A DNA stretch of 28,225 nucleotides, taken from positions 1-28,225 of the forward strand of contig JBDHRG010000023.1 of assembly GCA_039807445.1 (NCBI GenBank), read 5' to 3'. The position numbers were made by a program, and so were the translations under genes. A model generated the notes under the pieces. The model ran no database searches, had not been told where the DNA came from, and saw only the letters and a program-made list of their open reading frames with translations. Positions within the stretch are counted from its first letter, which is position 1; each line of letters starts with the position of its first letter. This DNA is from JBDHRG01 sp039807445 (lineage in GTDB: Bacteria > Pseudomonadota > Gammaproteobacteria > Competibacterales > Competibacteraceae). Below are positions 11,831 to 19,522 of the stretch, piece by piece.

Positions 11831-12732
11831 CGGCGCCGCTGATCGAGGTGCGCGGACTGACCAAGCGCTTCGGCCAGCGCACCGTGGTCGAGCGGCTGAC
11901 GCTGAGCGTGGCCGCCGGCGAGATCTTCGGCTTCCTCGGCCCCAACGGCAGCGGCAAGACCACCTCGATCCGGATGCTGTGCGGCCTGCTGACCCCCGAC
12001 GCCGGCGAAGGCCGGTGCCTGGGCTTCGACCTGCGCACCGAGAGCGACGCGATCAAGCGCGAGGTCGGCTACATGACGCAGCGCTTCGGCTTCTACGAAG
12101 ACCTGTCGGTGCGCGAGAACCTCGACTTCGTCGCGCGGCTGTACCGCGTGTCCGAGCGCCGGTGCGCGGTCGACGAAGCACTCGAGCGGCTCGGTCTGGC
12201 CGAACGCCAGCACCAGCTCGCCGGCAGCCTGTCGGGCGGCTGGAAGCAGCGCCTCGCGCTCGCCGCCTGCCTGCTGCACCGCCCGCGCCTGCTGCTGCTC
12301 GACGAGCCGACCGCCGGCGTCGACCCCAAGGCGCGGCGCGACTTCTGGGATCAGATCCACGCGCTTGCCGCTGCCGGCGTCACCGTGCTGGTCAGCACAC
12401 ATTACATGGACGAGGCCGAGCGTTGCACCCGACTCGCCTATATCGCCTGGGGGCGGCTCCTGGCCGAGGGCACGCCGGCCGAGCTGATCACCGCCTCGGG
12501 GCTGGCGACCTGGGAGCTCGAGGGTCCGCCCGGGCTGGCCGACGAGTTGCGCGCGCTCCCCGCCGCCGAGCAGGTCACGCCCTTCGGCGTGCGCCAGCAC
12601 GTCAGCGGCGCCGACGCCGAAGCGCTGGCGGCGCAGCTCGCACCGCTGCTGGCACGCCCCGGCGTGCGCGGTGCACCCGCGCCGACGCGGCTCGAAGACG
12701 TGTTCATCCGGCTGATGCGGGCAGCGGAATGA
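11827..12732 (+). CDS. ABC-2 type exporter, ATP-binding subunit (YbhF-like)
   Basis: A 301-residue ATPase that energises export. Motifs: Walker A GPNGSGKTT (about residues 40-48), Q-loop YMTQRFGFYEDLSV, signature LSGGWKQRLALAACLLHRP, Walker B LLLLDEPTAGVD, D-loop and H-loop STHYMDEAERC. A C-terminal extension of about 80 residues, ending LEDVFIRLM, is typical of DrrA/CcmA-type ATPases. YbhF of E. coli carries two fused ATPase domains; only one is present here, so the closer comparison is the single-domain YhiH/DrrA type. Start is GTG inside the adaptor stop codon, and its stop overlaps the permease ATG (ATGA), so the three genes are translationally coupled. Confidence 0.95.
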   Translation: MTAPLIEVRGLTKRFGQRTVVERLTLSVAAGEIFGFLGPNGSGKTTSIRMLCGLLTPDAGEGRCLGFDLRTESDAIKREVGYMTQRFGFYEDLSVRENLDFVARLYRVSERRCAVDEALERLGLAERQHQLAGSLSGGWKQRLALAACLLHRPRLLLLDEPTAGVDPKARRDFWDQIHALAAAGVTVLVSTHYMDEAERCTRLAYIAWGRLLAEGTPAELITASGLATWELEGPPGLADELRALPAAEQVTPFGVRQHVSGADAEALAAQLAPLLARPGVRGAPAPTRLEDVFIRLMRAAE

Positions 12733-13853
12733 GCTGGGCACGGCTGTGGGCGGTGGTGCTGAAGGAATTCGTGCAGATGCGCCGCGACCGCCTGACCTTC
12801 GCGATGATGGTCGGCATCCCGGTGATCCAGCTGACGGTGTTCGGCTTCGCGATCAACACCGACCCCAGGCAACTGCCGACCGCGGTGCTCGGCGCCGAGC
12901 ACGGCCCGTTCGAGCGCAGCCTGGTGTGGGCGCTGAAGAACTCGGGCTACTTCGCGATCGTCGCGCAGCCCGAGCGCGCCGCTGAAGCCGACCGGCTGCT
13001 CGAGCGCGGCGAGGTACAGTTCGTGCTGACGATCCCGGCGGATTTCTCGCGCCGTCTGCAGCGCGGCGAGCGCCCGGCGGTGCTGCTCGAAGCCGACGCC
13101 ACCGACCCGGTCGCCGCCGGCAACGCACTGGCCGCGGTGCAGGGCCTCGCGCTGACCGCGCTGCGCCGCGAGCTGGTCGGCCCGCTGGCGCCGCTCGCCG
13201 CCGCCGAACCCGCGTTCGAGCTGCACCTGCAGCGGCGCTACAACCCCGAGGGCATCACCCAGCACAACATCGTGCCCGGGCTGATGGGCGTGATCCTGAC
13301 GATGACGATGATCATGATGACCTCGCTCGCGGTCACGCGCGAGCTCGAGCGCGGCACGCTCGAAAACCTGCTGGCGATGCCGGTGCGCCCGATCGAGGTG
13401 ATGCTCGGCAAGATCCTGCCCTACGTGTTGGTCGGCTACGTGCAGGTGGCGGTGATCCTGGCGGCCGCAGCCGCCGTGTTCGGCGTGCCGATGCAGGGCA
13501 GCCTGGCGCTGCTCGCCGGCTGCGTGCTGGTGTTCATCGTCGCCAACCTCAGCGTCGGCATCACGCTCTCCAGCGTCGCGCGCAACCAGACGCAGGCGAT
13601 CCAGATGAGCTTCTTCTTCTTCCTGCCGTCGATCCTGCTGTCGGGCTTCATGTTCCCGTACCGCGGCATGCCGGCCTGGGCGCAGTGGCTCGGCGAGGCG
13701 CTGCCGCTGACGCACTTCCTGCGCATCGTGCGCGGCATCCTGCTGAAGGGCAACGGCGCGATCGAGGTCTGGCCGCACCTGTGGCCGCTGCTCGCCTTCA
13801 CCGCGCTGGTGCTGGCGCTGGGGCTGAAGCGCTTCCGGCGGACGCTGGACTGA
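12729..13853 (+). CDS. ABC-2 type exporter, permease subunit (YbhS/YbhR-like)
   Basis: A 374-residue inner-membrane permease. The cytoplasmic start MSWARLWAVVLKEFVQMRRD leads into a first membrane helix (MMVGIPVIQLTVFGFAI), then a large periplasmic domain (about residues 45-175) and five further helices in the C-terminal ABC-2 domain. That domain contains the conserved ELERGTLENLLAMPVRP loop and SGFMFPYRGMPAWAQW. YbhFSR systems use two permeases, but only one follows here before the strand switches, so it presumably works as a homodimer. Substrate is unknown; relatives export drugs and other amphiphilic compounds. Confidence 0.94.
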   Translation: MSWARLWAVVLKEFVQMRRDRLTFAMMVGIPVIQLTVFGFAINTDPRQLPTAVLGAEHGPFERSLVWALKNSGYFAIVAQPERAAEADRLLERGEVQFVLTIPADFSRRLQRGERPAVLLEADATDPVAAGNALAAVQGLALTALRRELVGPLAPLAAAEPAFELHLQRRYNPEGITQHNIVPGLMGVILTMTMIMMTSLAVTRELERGTLENLLAMPVRPIEVMLGKILPYVLVGYVQVAVILAAAAAVFGVPMQGSLALLAGCVLVFIVANLSVGITLSSVARNQTQAIQMSFFFFLPSILLSGFMFPYRGMPAWAQWLGEALPLTHFLRIVRGILLKGNGAIEVWPHLWPLLAFTALVLALGLKRFRRTLD

Positions 13854-13858
13854 AACTG

Positions 13859-13874
13859 CGGTACGTGCGTACCG
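13859..13874. other. Short perfect palindrome after the exporter operon
   Basis: CGGTACG-TG-CGTACCG is a perfect 7-bp inverted repeat with a 2-base centre, placed 5 bp after the permease stop and 45 bp before the convergent vapC stop. It has no T-run on either side, so it is at best a weak bidirectional terminator or a protein-binding site. Confidence 0.35.
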
Positions 13875-13919
13875 AATGGAGCTTGCAGGGCGTACTCCGC
13901 TCGCTGCGCCCGAAGCGCG

Positions 13920-14309
13920 TCAGGGCCTCTCCACCGAGCACTCGGACAGCCCTTTCGCTTTCTTCACGAATTTCTCGTCGAAGGTCTTGAGATGCTCCAA
14001 GTGCTCGCAGTGCGCGAGATGGAGGGCATCGGCGAAGTCCATGCCTTGCTCGTGCCACGTGATCACCTTGGCGAGCAGGCGGTCATCGGCGAGGTGCACG
14101 TTCCTGAGACCGAACAGCTTGCGCAAGGCGGCGCAGATATCGGCAGGGCCGAAATCGTACGCGTAGCGCAAGACCCATTCGGTTTCGAGAACCACCGAAT
14201 CGGGGATGAAGATCTCTTCCTGTCCGAACAGTGCGTAAGCCGCCTCGTACTGCGCTTCGTCGTCGCGGGTCAGAAGGCGGACGATGACGTTGGTATCAAT
14301 CGCTATCAC
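13920..14309 (-). CDS. vapC: PIN-domain ribonuclease toxin VapC
   Basis: A 129-residue PIN-domain protein, expected to be a Mg-dependent endoribonuclease that targets tRNA or rRNA when unbound by antitoxin. It begins VIAIDTNVIVRLLTRDD, giving the first catalytic Asp (DTN). The conserved Glu lies in VLETEWVLRYAY, and DFADALHLAHC and LKTFDEKFVKKA supply the later acidic residues, so the active site looks complete. Start is a GTG at 14309, chosen because the PIN fold begins there; it lies inside the vapB coding end, overlapping by 14 bp, which is typical of coupled toxin-antitoxin pairs. Codon use is less GC-extreme than in its neighbours, consistent with mobility. Confidence 0.92.
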   Translation of the reverse strand: MIAIDTNVIVRLLTRDDEAQYEAAYALFGQEEIFIPDSVVLETEWVLRYAYDFGPADICAALRKLFGLRNVHLADDRLLAKVITWHEQGMDFADALHLAHCEHLEHLKTFDEKFVKKAKGLSECSVERP

Positions 14310-14559
14310 GCCATGCGCTCCGCGCACCCTCACGGATCGCCCGCTCGATGTCGTCCGCCGTCCTGGCTTCGCCCCGATACGGCAGGCAAGCGGCCACGCT
14401 GTCGAGCGAGGTTTCTTCAAAGGGGGCCTTGGGTTTCAGCAGCACGCCATCCCCGGTATCTATCACCAGCAGCTCGAGACCGCTTTCCCAGCGGTGCGCC
14501 GTGCGCAAAGCCTTGGGGATGATGACCTGGCCCTTGCTGGAGAGTCGGGTAGTTTCCAT
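14296..14559 (-). CDS. vapB: AbrB/MazE-type antitoxin VapB
   Basis: An 87-residue antitoxin, first gene of the pair. Residues 1-45 form a SpoVT/AbrB swapped-hairpin DNA-binding domain, recognised from TTRLSSKGQVIIPKALRTAH. The C-terminal tail, SLDSVAACLPYRGEARTADD and on to the end, is the flexible part expected to wrap the VapC active site. It should repress its own operon, with VapC as co-repressor; tandem GGTAAGA repeats just upstream are candidate operators. Confidence 0.9.
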   Translation of the reverse strand: METTRLSSKGQVIIPKALRTAHRWESGLELLVIDTGDGVLLKPKAPFEETSLDSVAACLPYRGEARTADDIERAIREGARSAWRDSD

Positions 14560-14574
14560 CGCCGGGACTCCGAT

Positions 14575-14592
14575 GGTAAGACTCAGGTAAGA
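14575..14592 (-). promoter_or_regulatory. Tandem repeat, candidate VapB operator
   Basis: GGTAAGA occurs at 14575-14581 and again at 14586-14592, exactly 11 bp apart (one helical turn), starting 16 bp upstream of the vapB ATG. On the coding strand this reads TCTTACC twice. AbrB-type antitoxins bind repeated or palindromic sites overlapping their promoter, so this is the best operator candidate; binding is inferred. Confidence 0.45.
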
Positions 14593-14642
14593 TTACGCTG
14601 TCGGCTGGCGAAAAGACATCGCCGGTCCGGCCTGCGCGTGCG

Positions 14643-14707
14643 GCTTCACGCAACTGTCACGCAAGCTCCAGGCCTGTCACGAAACGGTAGCAAAGCCTCC
14701 CTATAGT
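14643..14707 (+). promoter_or_regulatory. Pho boxes and -10 of the pst operon
   Basis: Two CTGTCAC heptamers occur at 14654-14660 and 14674-14680. Each pairs with a degenerate partner exactly 11 bp away: GCTTCAC at 14643-14649 and CGGTAGC at 14685-14691. This is the direct-repeat layout of PhoB boxes. The downstream box ends 10 bp before TATAGT (14702-14707), the usual spacing where PhoB replaces a -35 element. The two boxes are 31 bp (about three turns) apart. Transcription is therefore predicted to rise under phosphate starvation. Confidence 0.7.
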
Positions 14708-14761
14708 GCGCCCCGACCGCGCCGGAACGGGCGCGCCCGCACGTCCACTGGGGAGGTTTCC

Positions 14762-15799
14762 GTGCTCAAGAAGACCCTCGCGATCGCCGTCGCCGCTGCC
14801 GCGGTGGCCGGTCTGGCCCAGGCCCAGTCGGCCCGCGACTACATCAGCATGGCCGGCTCGTCGACCGTCTACCCGTTCGCGACCGTGGTCGCCGAGCAGT
14901 TCGGCAAGACCACCCGCTTCAAGACCCCCAAGATCGAGGCCACCGGCACCGGCGGCGGCTTCAAGCTGTTCTGCGCCGGCGTCGGCCCGGCCAACACCGA
15001 TGTCTCCAACGCTTCGCGCCGGATGAAGAAGTCCGAGCTCGAGATCTGCCGCAAGAACGGCGTCGCCGACGTCGTCGAGATCAAGATCGGCTACGACGGC
15101 ATCGTCGTCGCCAACGCCAAGGCGACCAAGCCCTTCGAACTCTCCCGCAAGGACCTGTTCCTGGCGCTGGCCAAGGACGTGCCCGACGCCGACGGCACGC
15201 TGGTCGCCAACCCGTACAAGACCTGGAAGCAGGTCAACCCGGCGCTGCCCGACACCCGGATCGAGGTGCTCGGCCCGCCGCCGACCTCGGGCACGCGCGA
15301 CGCCTTCGTCGAACTGGTGATGGACCACGGCTGCGAAGAGCAGCCGGCGCTGAAGGCGCTGAAGGCCAGCGACGAGAAGAAATTCAAGGCCACCTGTCAG
15401 ACCATGCGCGAAGACGGCGCCTTCATCGAGGTCGGCGAGAACGACAACCTGATCGTGCAGAAGCTGGCCGCGAACCCCAACGCGCTGGGCGTCTTCGGCT
15501 ACAGCTTCATGGAAGAGAACCAGGACAAGGTCCAGGGTGCCAGGGTCGACGGCATCGCTCCGGACTTCGACGACATCGCCGCCGGCAAGTATCCCGTCTC
15601 GCGCCCGCTGTACATGTACGTCAAGAAGGCGCACGTCGGCGTGATCCCGGGCATCAAGGAGTTCGTCGCCGAACTGACCAGTGACAAGGTCTGGGGGCCG
15701 GACGGCTACCTGGCCGACAAGGGGCTGATCCCGATGCCCGACGCCGAGCGCAAGCAGTTCGCCGCCGACGCGCGCGAGCTGAAGAGCCTGGTGCTCTGA
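14762..15799 (+). CDS. pstS: Phosphate ABC transporter substrate-binding protein PstS
   Basis: A 345-residue periplasmic protein that captures inorganic phosphate and delivers it to PstCA. Residues 1-21 are a Sec signal peptide (KK, hydrophobic core, cleavage after AQA). Phosphate-site motifs are ISMAGSSTVYPFATVVAEQ near the mature N-terminus, EATGTGGGFKLFC, and GPPPTSGTRDAFVELVM. Four mature cysteines (in KLFCAGVG, EICRKN, DHGCEE, ATCQTM) could form disulfides. It starts with GTG, supported by a strong ribosome-binding site, GGGGAGG at 14750-14756. A long hairpin directly follows the gene. Confidence 0.95.
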   Translation: MLKKTLAIAVAAAAVAGLAQAQSARDYISMAGSSTVYPFATVVAEQFGKTTRFKTPKIEATGTGGGFKLFCAGVGPANTDVSNASRRMKKSELEICRKNGVADVVEIKIGYDGIVVANAKATKPFELSRKDLFLALAKDVPDADGTLVANPYKTWKQVNPALPDTRIEVLGPPPTSGTRDAFVELVMDHGCEEQPALKALKASDEKKFKATCQTMREDGAFIEVGENDNLIVQKLAANPNALGVFGYSFMEENQDKVQGARVDGIAPDFDDIAAGKYPVSRPLYMYVKKAHVGVIPGIKEFVAELTSDKVWGPDGYLADKGLIPMPDAERKQFAADARELKSLVL

Positions 15800-15817
15800 G
15801 GACCCGGACCCGAGCGC

Positions 15818-15852
15818 GGCGGCCGCAGGAGCACTACGCTTCTGCGGCCGCC
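15818..15852 (+). terminator. Strong hairpin between pstS and pstC
   Basis: GGCGGCCGCAG (15818-15828) pairs perfectly with CTGCGGCCGCC (15842-15852). A G-T wobble and three more pairs (AGC with GCT) extend the stem to 15 pairs around the loop ACTAC. Only a weak T-rich stretch (TTCGCCTTT) follows. It probably works as a partial terminator or 3'-end stabiliser that makes pstS mRNA exceed pstCAB mRNA. Confidence 0.7.
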
Positions 15853-15895
15853 TTCGCCTTTGCGGCTTCCGGGCCCGCCACCGAGCCATCCCCTG

Positions 15896-17272
15896 ATGAA
15901 CCTGACCCTCGTCCTCGCCGCCCTGCTGGGGCTCACCGCGCTGGCCTTCCAGTTCGGCCGCAGCCGCGCGCTGAAGCTCGTCGACGGCCGCGTGCGCCGA
16001 CTGCACTCGCTGCCTGGCTACTACGGCTGGCATACCGCGCTGTGGTGCGCGCTGCCCGCGCTCGCCGTGCTGCTCGTCTGGCTTGCGTTCGAGCCGACCG
16101 TGATCACCCGCCTGGTCGTCGCCGGCCTGCCCGACGAAATCCGCGACCAGCCGCCGGCAGCGCTGGCGCTGGTGGTCAACGATCTGCGCAACATCGTCGC
16201 CGGCGCGGTCCAGCCCGCCAGCGAGGTGATGCGCGCCGCCGCCGAGCGCTACCACCGCCTGCACGCGCTGGCTTCGTGGACGCTGGTGGCGCTGCTCGCC
16301 GCGCTCGCCGCCGCCGGCGGCGCGCACGCCTGGCGCCGCATCGCCCCCGAGTTCCGCGCCCGCAACGCGGTCGAGGGCGCGCTCACGGCCTTTTTGATCG
16401 GCTGCTCGACGGTGGCGATCTTCACCACCGTCGGCATCGTGCTGTCGGTGCTGTACGAATCGCTGCTGTTCTTCGGCCACGTGTCGGTGTTCGACTTCGT
16501 GTTCGGCCTCGAGTGGAGCCCGCAGACCGCGATCCGCGCCGACCAGGTCGGCTCCTCGGGCTCGTTCGGCGCGGTGCCGCTGTTCGTCGGCACGCTGATG
16601 GTGTCGCTGATCGCGATGCTGGTCGCGGTACCGCTGGGGCTGCTGTCGGCGGTGTACCTGTCGGAATACGCGAGCCCGAAGGTCCGCACCGTGGTCAAGC
16701 CGCTGCTCGAGATCCTCGCCGGCATCCCGACCGTGGTCTACGGCTTCTTCGCCGCGCTGACCGTCGCCCCCTTCGTGCGCGAGGCCGGCGCCGCGCTCGG
16801 GCTCGAGGTGGCGTCCGAGAGCGCGCTCGCCGCGGGGCTGGTGATGGGCGTGATGATCATCCCCTTCGTCTCGTCGCTGTCGGACGACGTGATCAACGCC
16901 GTGCCGCAGGCGATGCGCGACGGCTCGTACGCGCTCGGCGCGACCAAGTCCGAGACCATCCGCCAGGTGATCCTGCCGGCGGCGCTGCCGGGCATCGTCG
17001 GCTCGGTGCTGCTGGCGGTGTCGCGCGCGATCGGCGAGACGATGATCGTGGTGATGGCCGCCGGCCTGGCCGCGAACCTGAGCGCCAACCCGCTGGCCTC
17101 GGTGACCACGGTCACGGTGCAGATCGTCACCCTCCTGACCGGCGACCAGGAATTCGACAGCCCGAAGACGCTGGCCGCGTTCGCGCTCGGGCTGGTGCTG
17201 TTCCTGGTGACGCTCGCGCTCAACGTCGTCGCGCTGCAGGTGGTGCGCAAATACCGGGAGCGATATGAATAA
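15896..17272 (+). CDS. pstC: Phosphate ABC transporter permease PstC (long form)
   Basis: A 458-residue inner-membrane permease of the high-affinity phosphate importer. E. coli PstC is about 320 residues; the extra length is at the N-terminus, where two membrane helices (about 1-18 and 45-65) flank a non-membrane segment that includes VVNDLRNIVAGAVQPASEVM. The ABC permease core starts near VEGALTAFLIGCSTVAIF and carries the EAA-like coupling loop ending in SETIRQVILPAALPGIVGSV. The ATG at 15896 fits the hydrophobic start; no strong ribosome-binding site precedes it. Its stop overlaps the pstA ATG by 8 bp. Confidence 0.93.
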   Translation: MNLTLVLAALLGLTALAFQFGRSRALKLVDGRVRRLHSLPGYYGWHTALWCALPALAVLLVWLAFEPTVITRLVVAGLPDEIRDQPPAALALVVNDLRNIVAGAVQPASEVMRAAAERYHRLHALASWTLVALLAALAAAGGAHAWRRIAPEFRARNAVEGALTAFLIGCSTVAIFTTVGIVLSVLYESLLFFGHVSVFDFVFGLEWSPQTAIRADQVGSSGSFGAVPLFVGTLMVSLIAMLVAVPLGLLSAVYLSEYASPKVRTVVKPLLEILAGIPTVVYGFFAALTVAPFVREAGAALGLEVASESALAAGLVMGVMIIPFVSSLSDDVINAVPQAMRDGSYALGATKSETIRQVILPAALPGIVGSVLLAVSRAIGETMIVVMAAGLAANLSANPLASVTTVTVQIVTLLTGDQEFDSPKTLAAFALGLVLFLVTLALNVVALQVVRKYRERYE

Positions 17273-18602
17273 GCCGACCCCCTCCTCGCCCCCCGGCATC
17301 CACGCCATCCCCGCGGCGCGGCGCATCGGCGGCGCGGCACACACCGCGCGGGTGCGCAGGCGCAAGGCGGCCGAGGCGCGCTTCCGCGCCTGCGGCATGG
17401 CCGCGATCGTGCTGAGCCTGGCGTTCCTCGCGGTGCTGTTCGTCAGCATCATCGGCAAGGGCTGGTCGGCGTTCCAGCAGACCTACGTCCGCCTCGACGT
17501 CGACTTCGCCCCGCAAGTGCTCGGCCTCGACGCCGGCAACGTGCACGACGCGCAGGCGCTGTCCGCCGCCAACTACCCGGGTCTGGTCAAGGCGGCGATC
17601 CGCGCCAACTTCCCCGAGGTGCGCGACCGCGCCGGTCAGCGCGCGCTGCAAGCGCTGTTCAGCAACGGCGCCGCCTTCCAGTTGCGCGAGATGGTGATGG
17701 CCGACCCGGCGCTGGTCGGCACCACGCGCGTGGTGTGGCTGATCGCCGGCAGCCAGGTCGACGGCCTGGTCAAGGGCCACCTCGACCGCGCCGCACCCGA
17801 GGCCGAGCGCAAGCTCAAGGACCAGCAGATCGCCTGGGTCGACCAGCTCGCCGCCGCAGGCAAGCTCGAGAAGCGCTTCAACACCGTCCTGTTCACCGCC
17901 GGCGACTCGCGCGAGCCCGAGCTCGCGGGGATCTGGGGCGCGGTGACGGGCTCGCTGCTGACGATGGCGGTGACGCTGCTGCTGTCGTTCCCGATCGGGG
18001 TGGCCACCGCGATCTACCTCGAGGAATTCGCCCCGCGCAACCGCTGGACCGACCTGATCGAGGTCAACATCAACAACCTCGCCGCGGTGCCGTCGATCGT
18101 CTACGGCCTGCTCGGCCTGGCGGTGTTCATCAACTTCCTCGGCCTGCCGCGCTCGGCGCCGCTGGTCGGCGGACTGGTGCTGACGCTGATGACGCTGCCG
18201 GTGATCATCATCGCCTCGCGCGCGGCGCTGACCTCGGTGCCGCCGTCGATCCGCGAGGCCGCGCTCGGCATGGGCGCGTCGAAGATGCAGATGGTCACCC
18301 ACCACGTGCTGCCGCTGGCGCTGCCCGGCATGCTGACCGGCGCGATCATCGGCATGGCGCGTGCGCTCGGCGAAACCGCGCCGCTGCTGATGATCGGCAT
18401 GGTGGCCTTCATCGTCGACGTGCCGCAGGACTTCACCGACCCGGCCACCGCGCTGCCGGTGCAAATCTACCTGTGGGCCGACAGCCCCGAGCGCGCCTTC
18501 GTCGAGCGCACCTCGGCGGCGATCATGGTGCTGCTCGGCTTCATGGTGCTGATGAACGCGATCGCCGTGGTGCTGCGCAAGCGCTTCGAGCGCCGCTGGT
18601 AA
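17265..18602 (+). CDS. pstA: Phosphate ABC transporter permease PstA (long form with periplasmic insert)
   Basis: A 445-residue partner of PstC; E. coli PstA is about 296 residues. After a basic cytoplasmic N-terminus (about 1-45) and one membrane helix (AAIVLSLAFLAVLFVSIIGK) comes a periplasmic region of about 150 residues, as in PstA proteins annotated with DUF3333. The permease core then begins at WGAVTGSLLTMAVTLLLSFP and ends FMVLMNAIAVVLRKRFERRW. The coupling loop is REAALGMGASKMQMVTHHVL. GGGAG sits 4 bp before the ATG. Because PstC is also extended, the two enlarged domains may dock with one another or with PstS. Confidence 0.94.
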   Translation: MNKPTPSSPPGIHAIPAARRIGGAAHTARVRRRKAAEARFRACGMAAIVLSLAFLAVLFVSIIGKGWSAFQQTYVRLDVDFAPQVLGLDAGNVHDAQALSAANYPGLVKAAIRANFPEVRDRAGQRALQALFSNGAAFQLREMVMADPALVGTTRVVWLIAGSQVDGLVKGHLDRAAPEAERKLKDQQIAWVDQLAAAGKLEKRFNTVLFTAGDSREPELAGIWGAVTGSLLTMAVTLLLSFPIGVATAIYLEEFAPRNRWTDLIEVNINNLAAVPSIVYGLLGLAVFINFLGLPRSAPLVGGLVLTLMTLPVIIIASRAALTSVPPSIREAALGMGASKMQMVTHHVLPLALPGMLTGAIIGMARALGETAPLLMIGMVAFIVDVPQDFTDPATALPVQIYLWADSPERAFVERTSAAIMVLLGFMVLMNAIAVVLRKRFERRW

Positions 18603-18621
18603 GGTGCAGGGAGGCGAAACG

Positions 18622-19509
18622 ATGCACAATCCCGTGAACCGAACGAACGTGATCGAGGACACCGCGATGGTGGCGAACCTGAGCCCTCCCCCGGCGCCGA
18701 CTGCGCCGTCGGCGGACGCGCCGCACAAGACCGTCGGCACGATCACCGTCGACAAGCCGAAGATCGTCGCGCGCGACGTCAACGTCTACTACGGCGAGAA
18801 GCACGCACTGAAGCACGTCGACATCGACATCGGCACCAACGAGGTGATCGCCTTCATCGGCCCCTCGGGCTGCGGCAAGTCGACCTTCCTGCGCTGCCTG
18901 AACCGCATGAACGACACCATCGACGGCTGCCGCGTCGAGGGCGCCATCGCGCTCGACGGCGCCGACATCTACGACCGCAGCCTCGACGTGGTGCAGCTGC
19001 GCGCGCGCGTCGGCATGGTGTTCCAGAAGCCCAACCCGTTCCCGAAGTCGATCTTCGACAACGTCGCCTACGGCCCGAAGATCCACGGCATGGCCAGCTC
19101 GCGCTCCGAGCTCGAGGACCTGGTGCAGTGGAGCCTGGAGAAGGCCGGGCTGTGGAACGAGGTCAAGGACCGCCTGACCCAGCCCGGCACCGGGCTGTCG
19201 GGCGGCCAGCAGCAGCGCCTGTGCATCGCGCGCGCGATCGCGGTCAGCCCCGAGGTGATCCTGATGGACGAGCCCTGCTCGGCGCTCGACCCGATCGCCA
19301 CCGCCCGGATCGAGGAGCTGATCGACGAGCTGCGCGAGAACTTCAGCATCGTCATCGTCACGCACTCGATGCAGCAGGCCGCGCGCGTGTCGAGCCGCAC
19401 CGCCTACTTCCACCTCGGCGATCTGATCGAGGTCGGCGAGACCGAGCAGATCTTCACCAATCCCGAGCACAAGCTCACCGAAGGCTACATCACCGGCCGC
19501 TTCGGTTGA
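18622..19509 (+). CDS. pstB: Phosphate ABC transporter ATP-binding protein PstB
   Basis: A 295-residue ATPase driving phosphate uptake. Motifs: Walker A GPSGCGKST (residues 80-88), Q-loop FQKPNPFPKSI, signature LSGGQQQRLCIARAIA, Walker B VILMDEPCSALDP and H-loop VTHSMQQAARVS. The C-terminus EHKLTEGYITGRFG is the standard PstB ending. A low-complexity Pro/Ala-rich tail of about 45 residues precedes the ATPase fold. The ATG at 18622 is preferred over an upstream in-frame GTG (18604) because AGGGAGG lies 7 bp before it. PstB with PhoU also participates in phosphate sensing through PhoR in characterised systems. Confidence 0.96.
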   Translation: MHNPVNRTNVIEDTAMVANLSPPPAPTAPSADAPHKTVGTITVDKPKIVARDVNVYYGEKHALKHVDIDIGTNEVIAFIGPSGCGKSTFLRCLNRMNDTIDGCRVEGAIALDGADIYDRSLDVVQLRARVGMVFQKPNPFPKSIFDNVAYGPKIHGMASSRSELEDLVQWSLEKAGLWNEVKDRLTQPGTGLSGGQQQRLCIARAIAVSPEVILMDEPCSALDPIATARIEELIDELRENFSIVIVTHSMQQAARVSSRTAYFHLGDLIEVGETEQIFTNPEHKLTEGYITGRFG

Positions 19510-19522
19510 GGAGGACCGCCGC

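Noticed and set aside
14657..17458. 933-codon minus-strand frame across pstS and pstC
   Set aside because: Antisense shadow of recognisable phosphate transport genes; His/Gln/Arg-rich and featureless, caused by codon bias.
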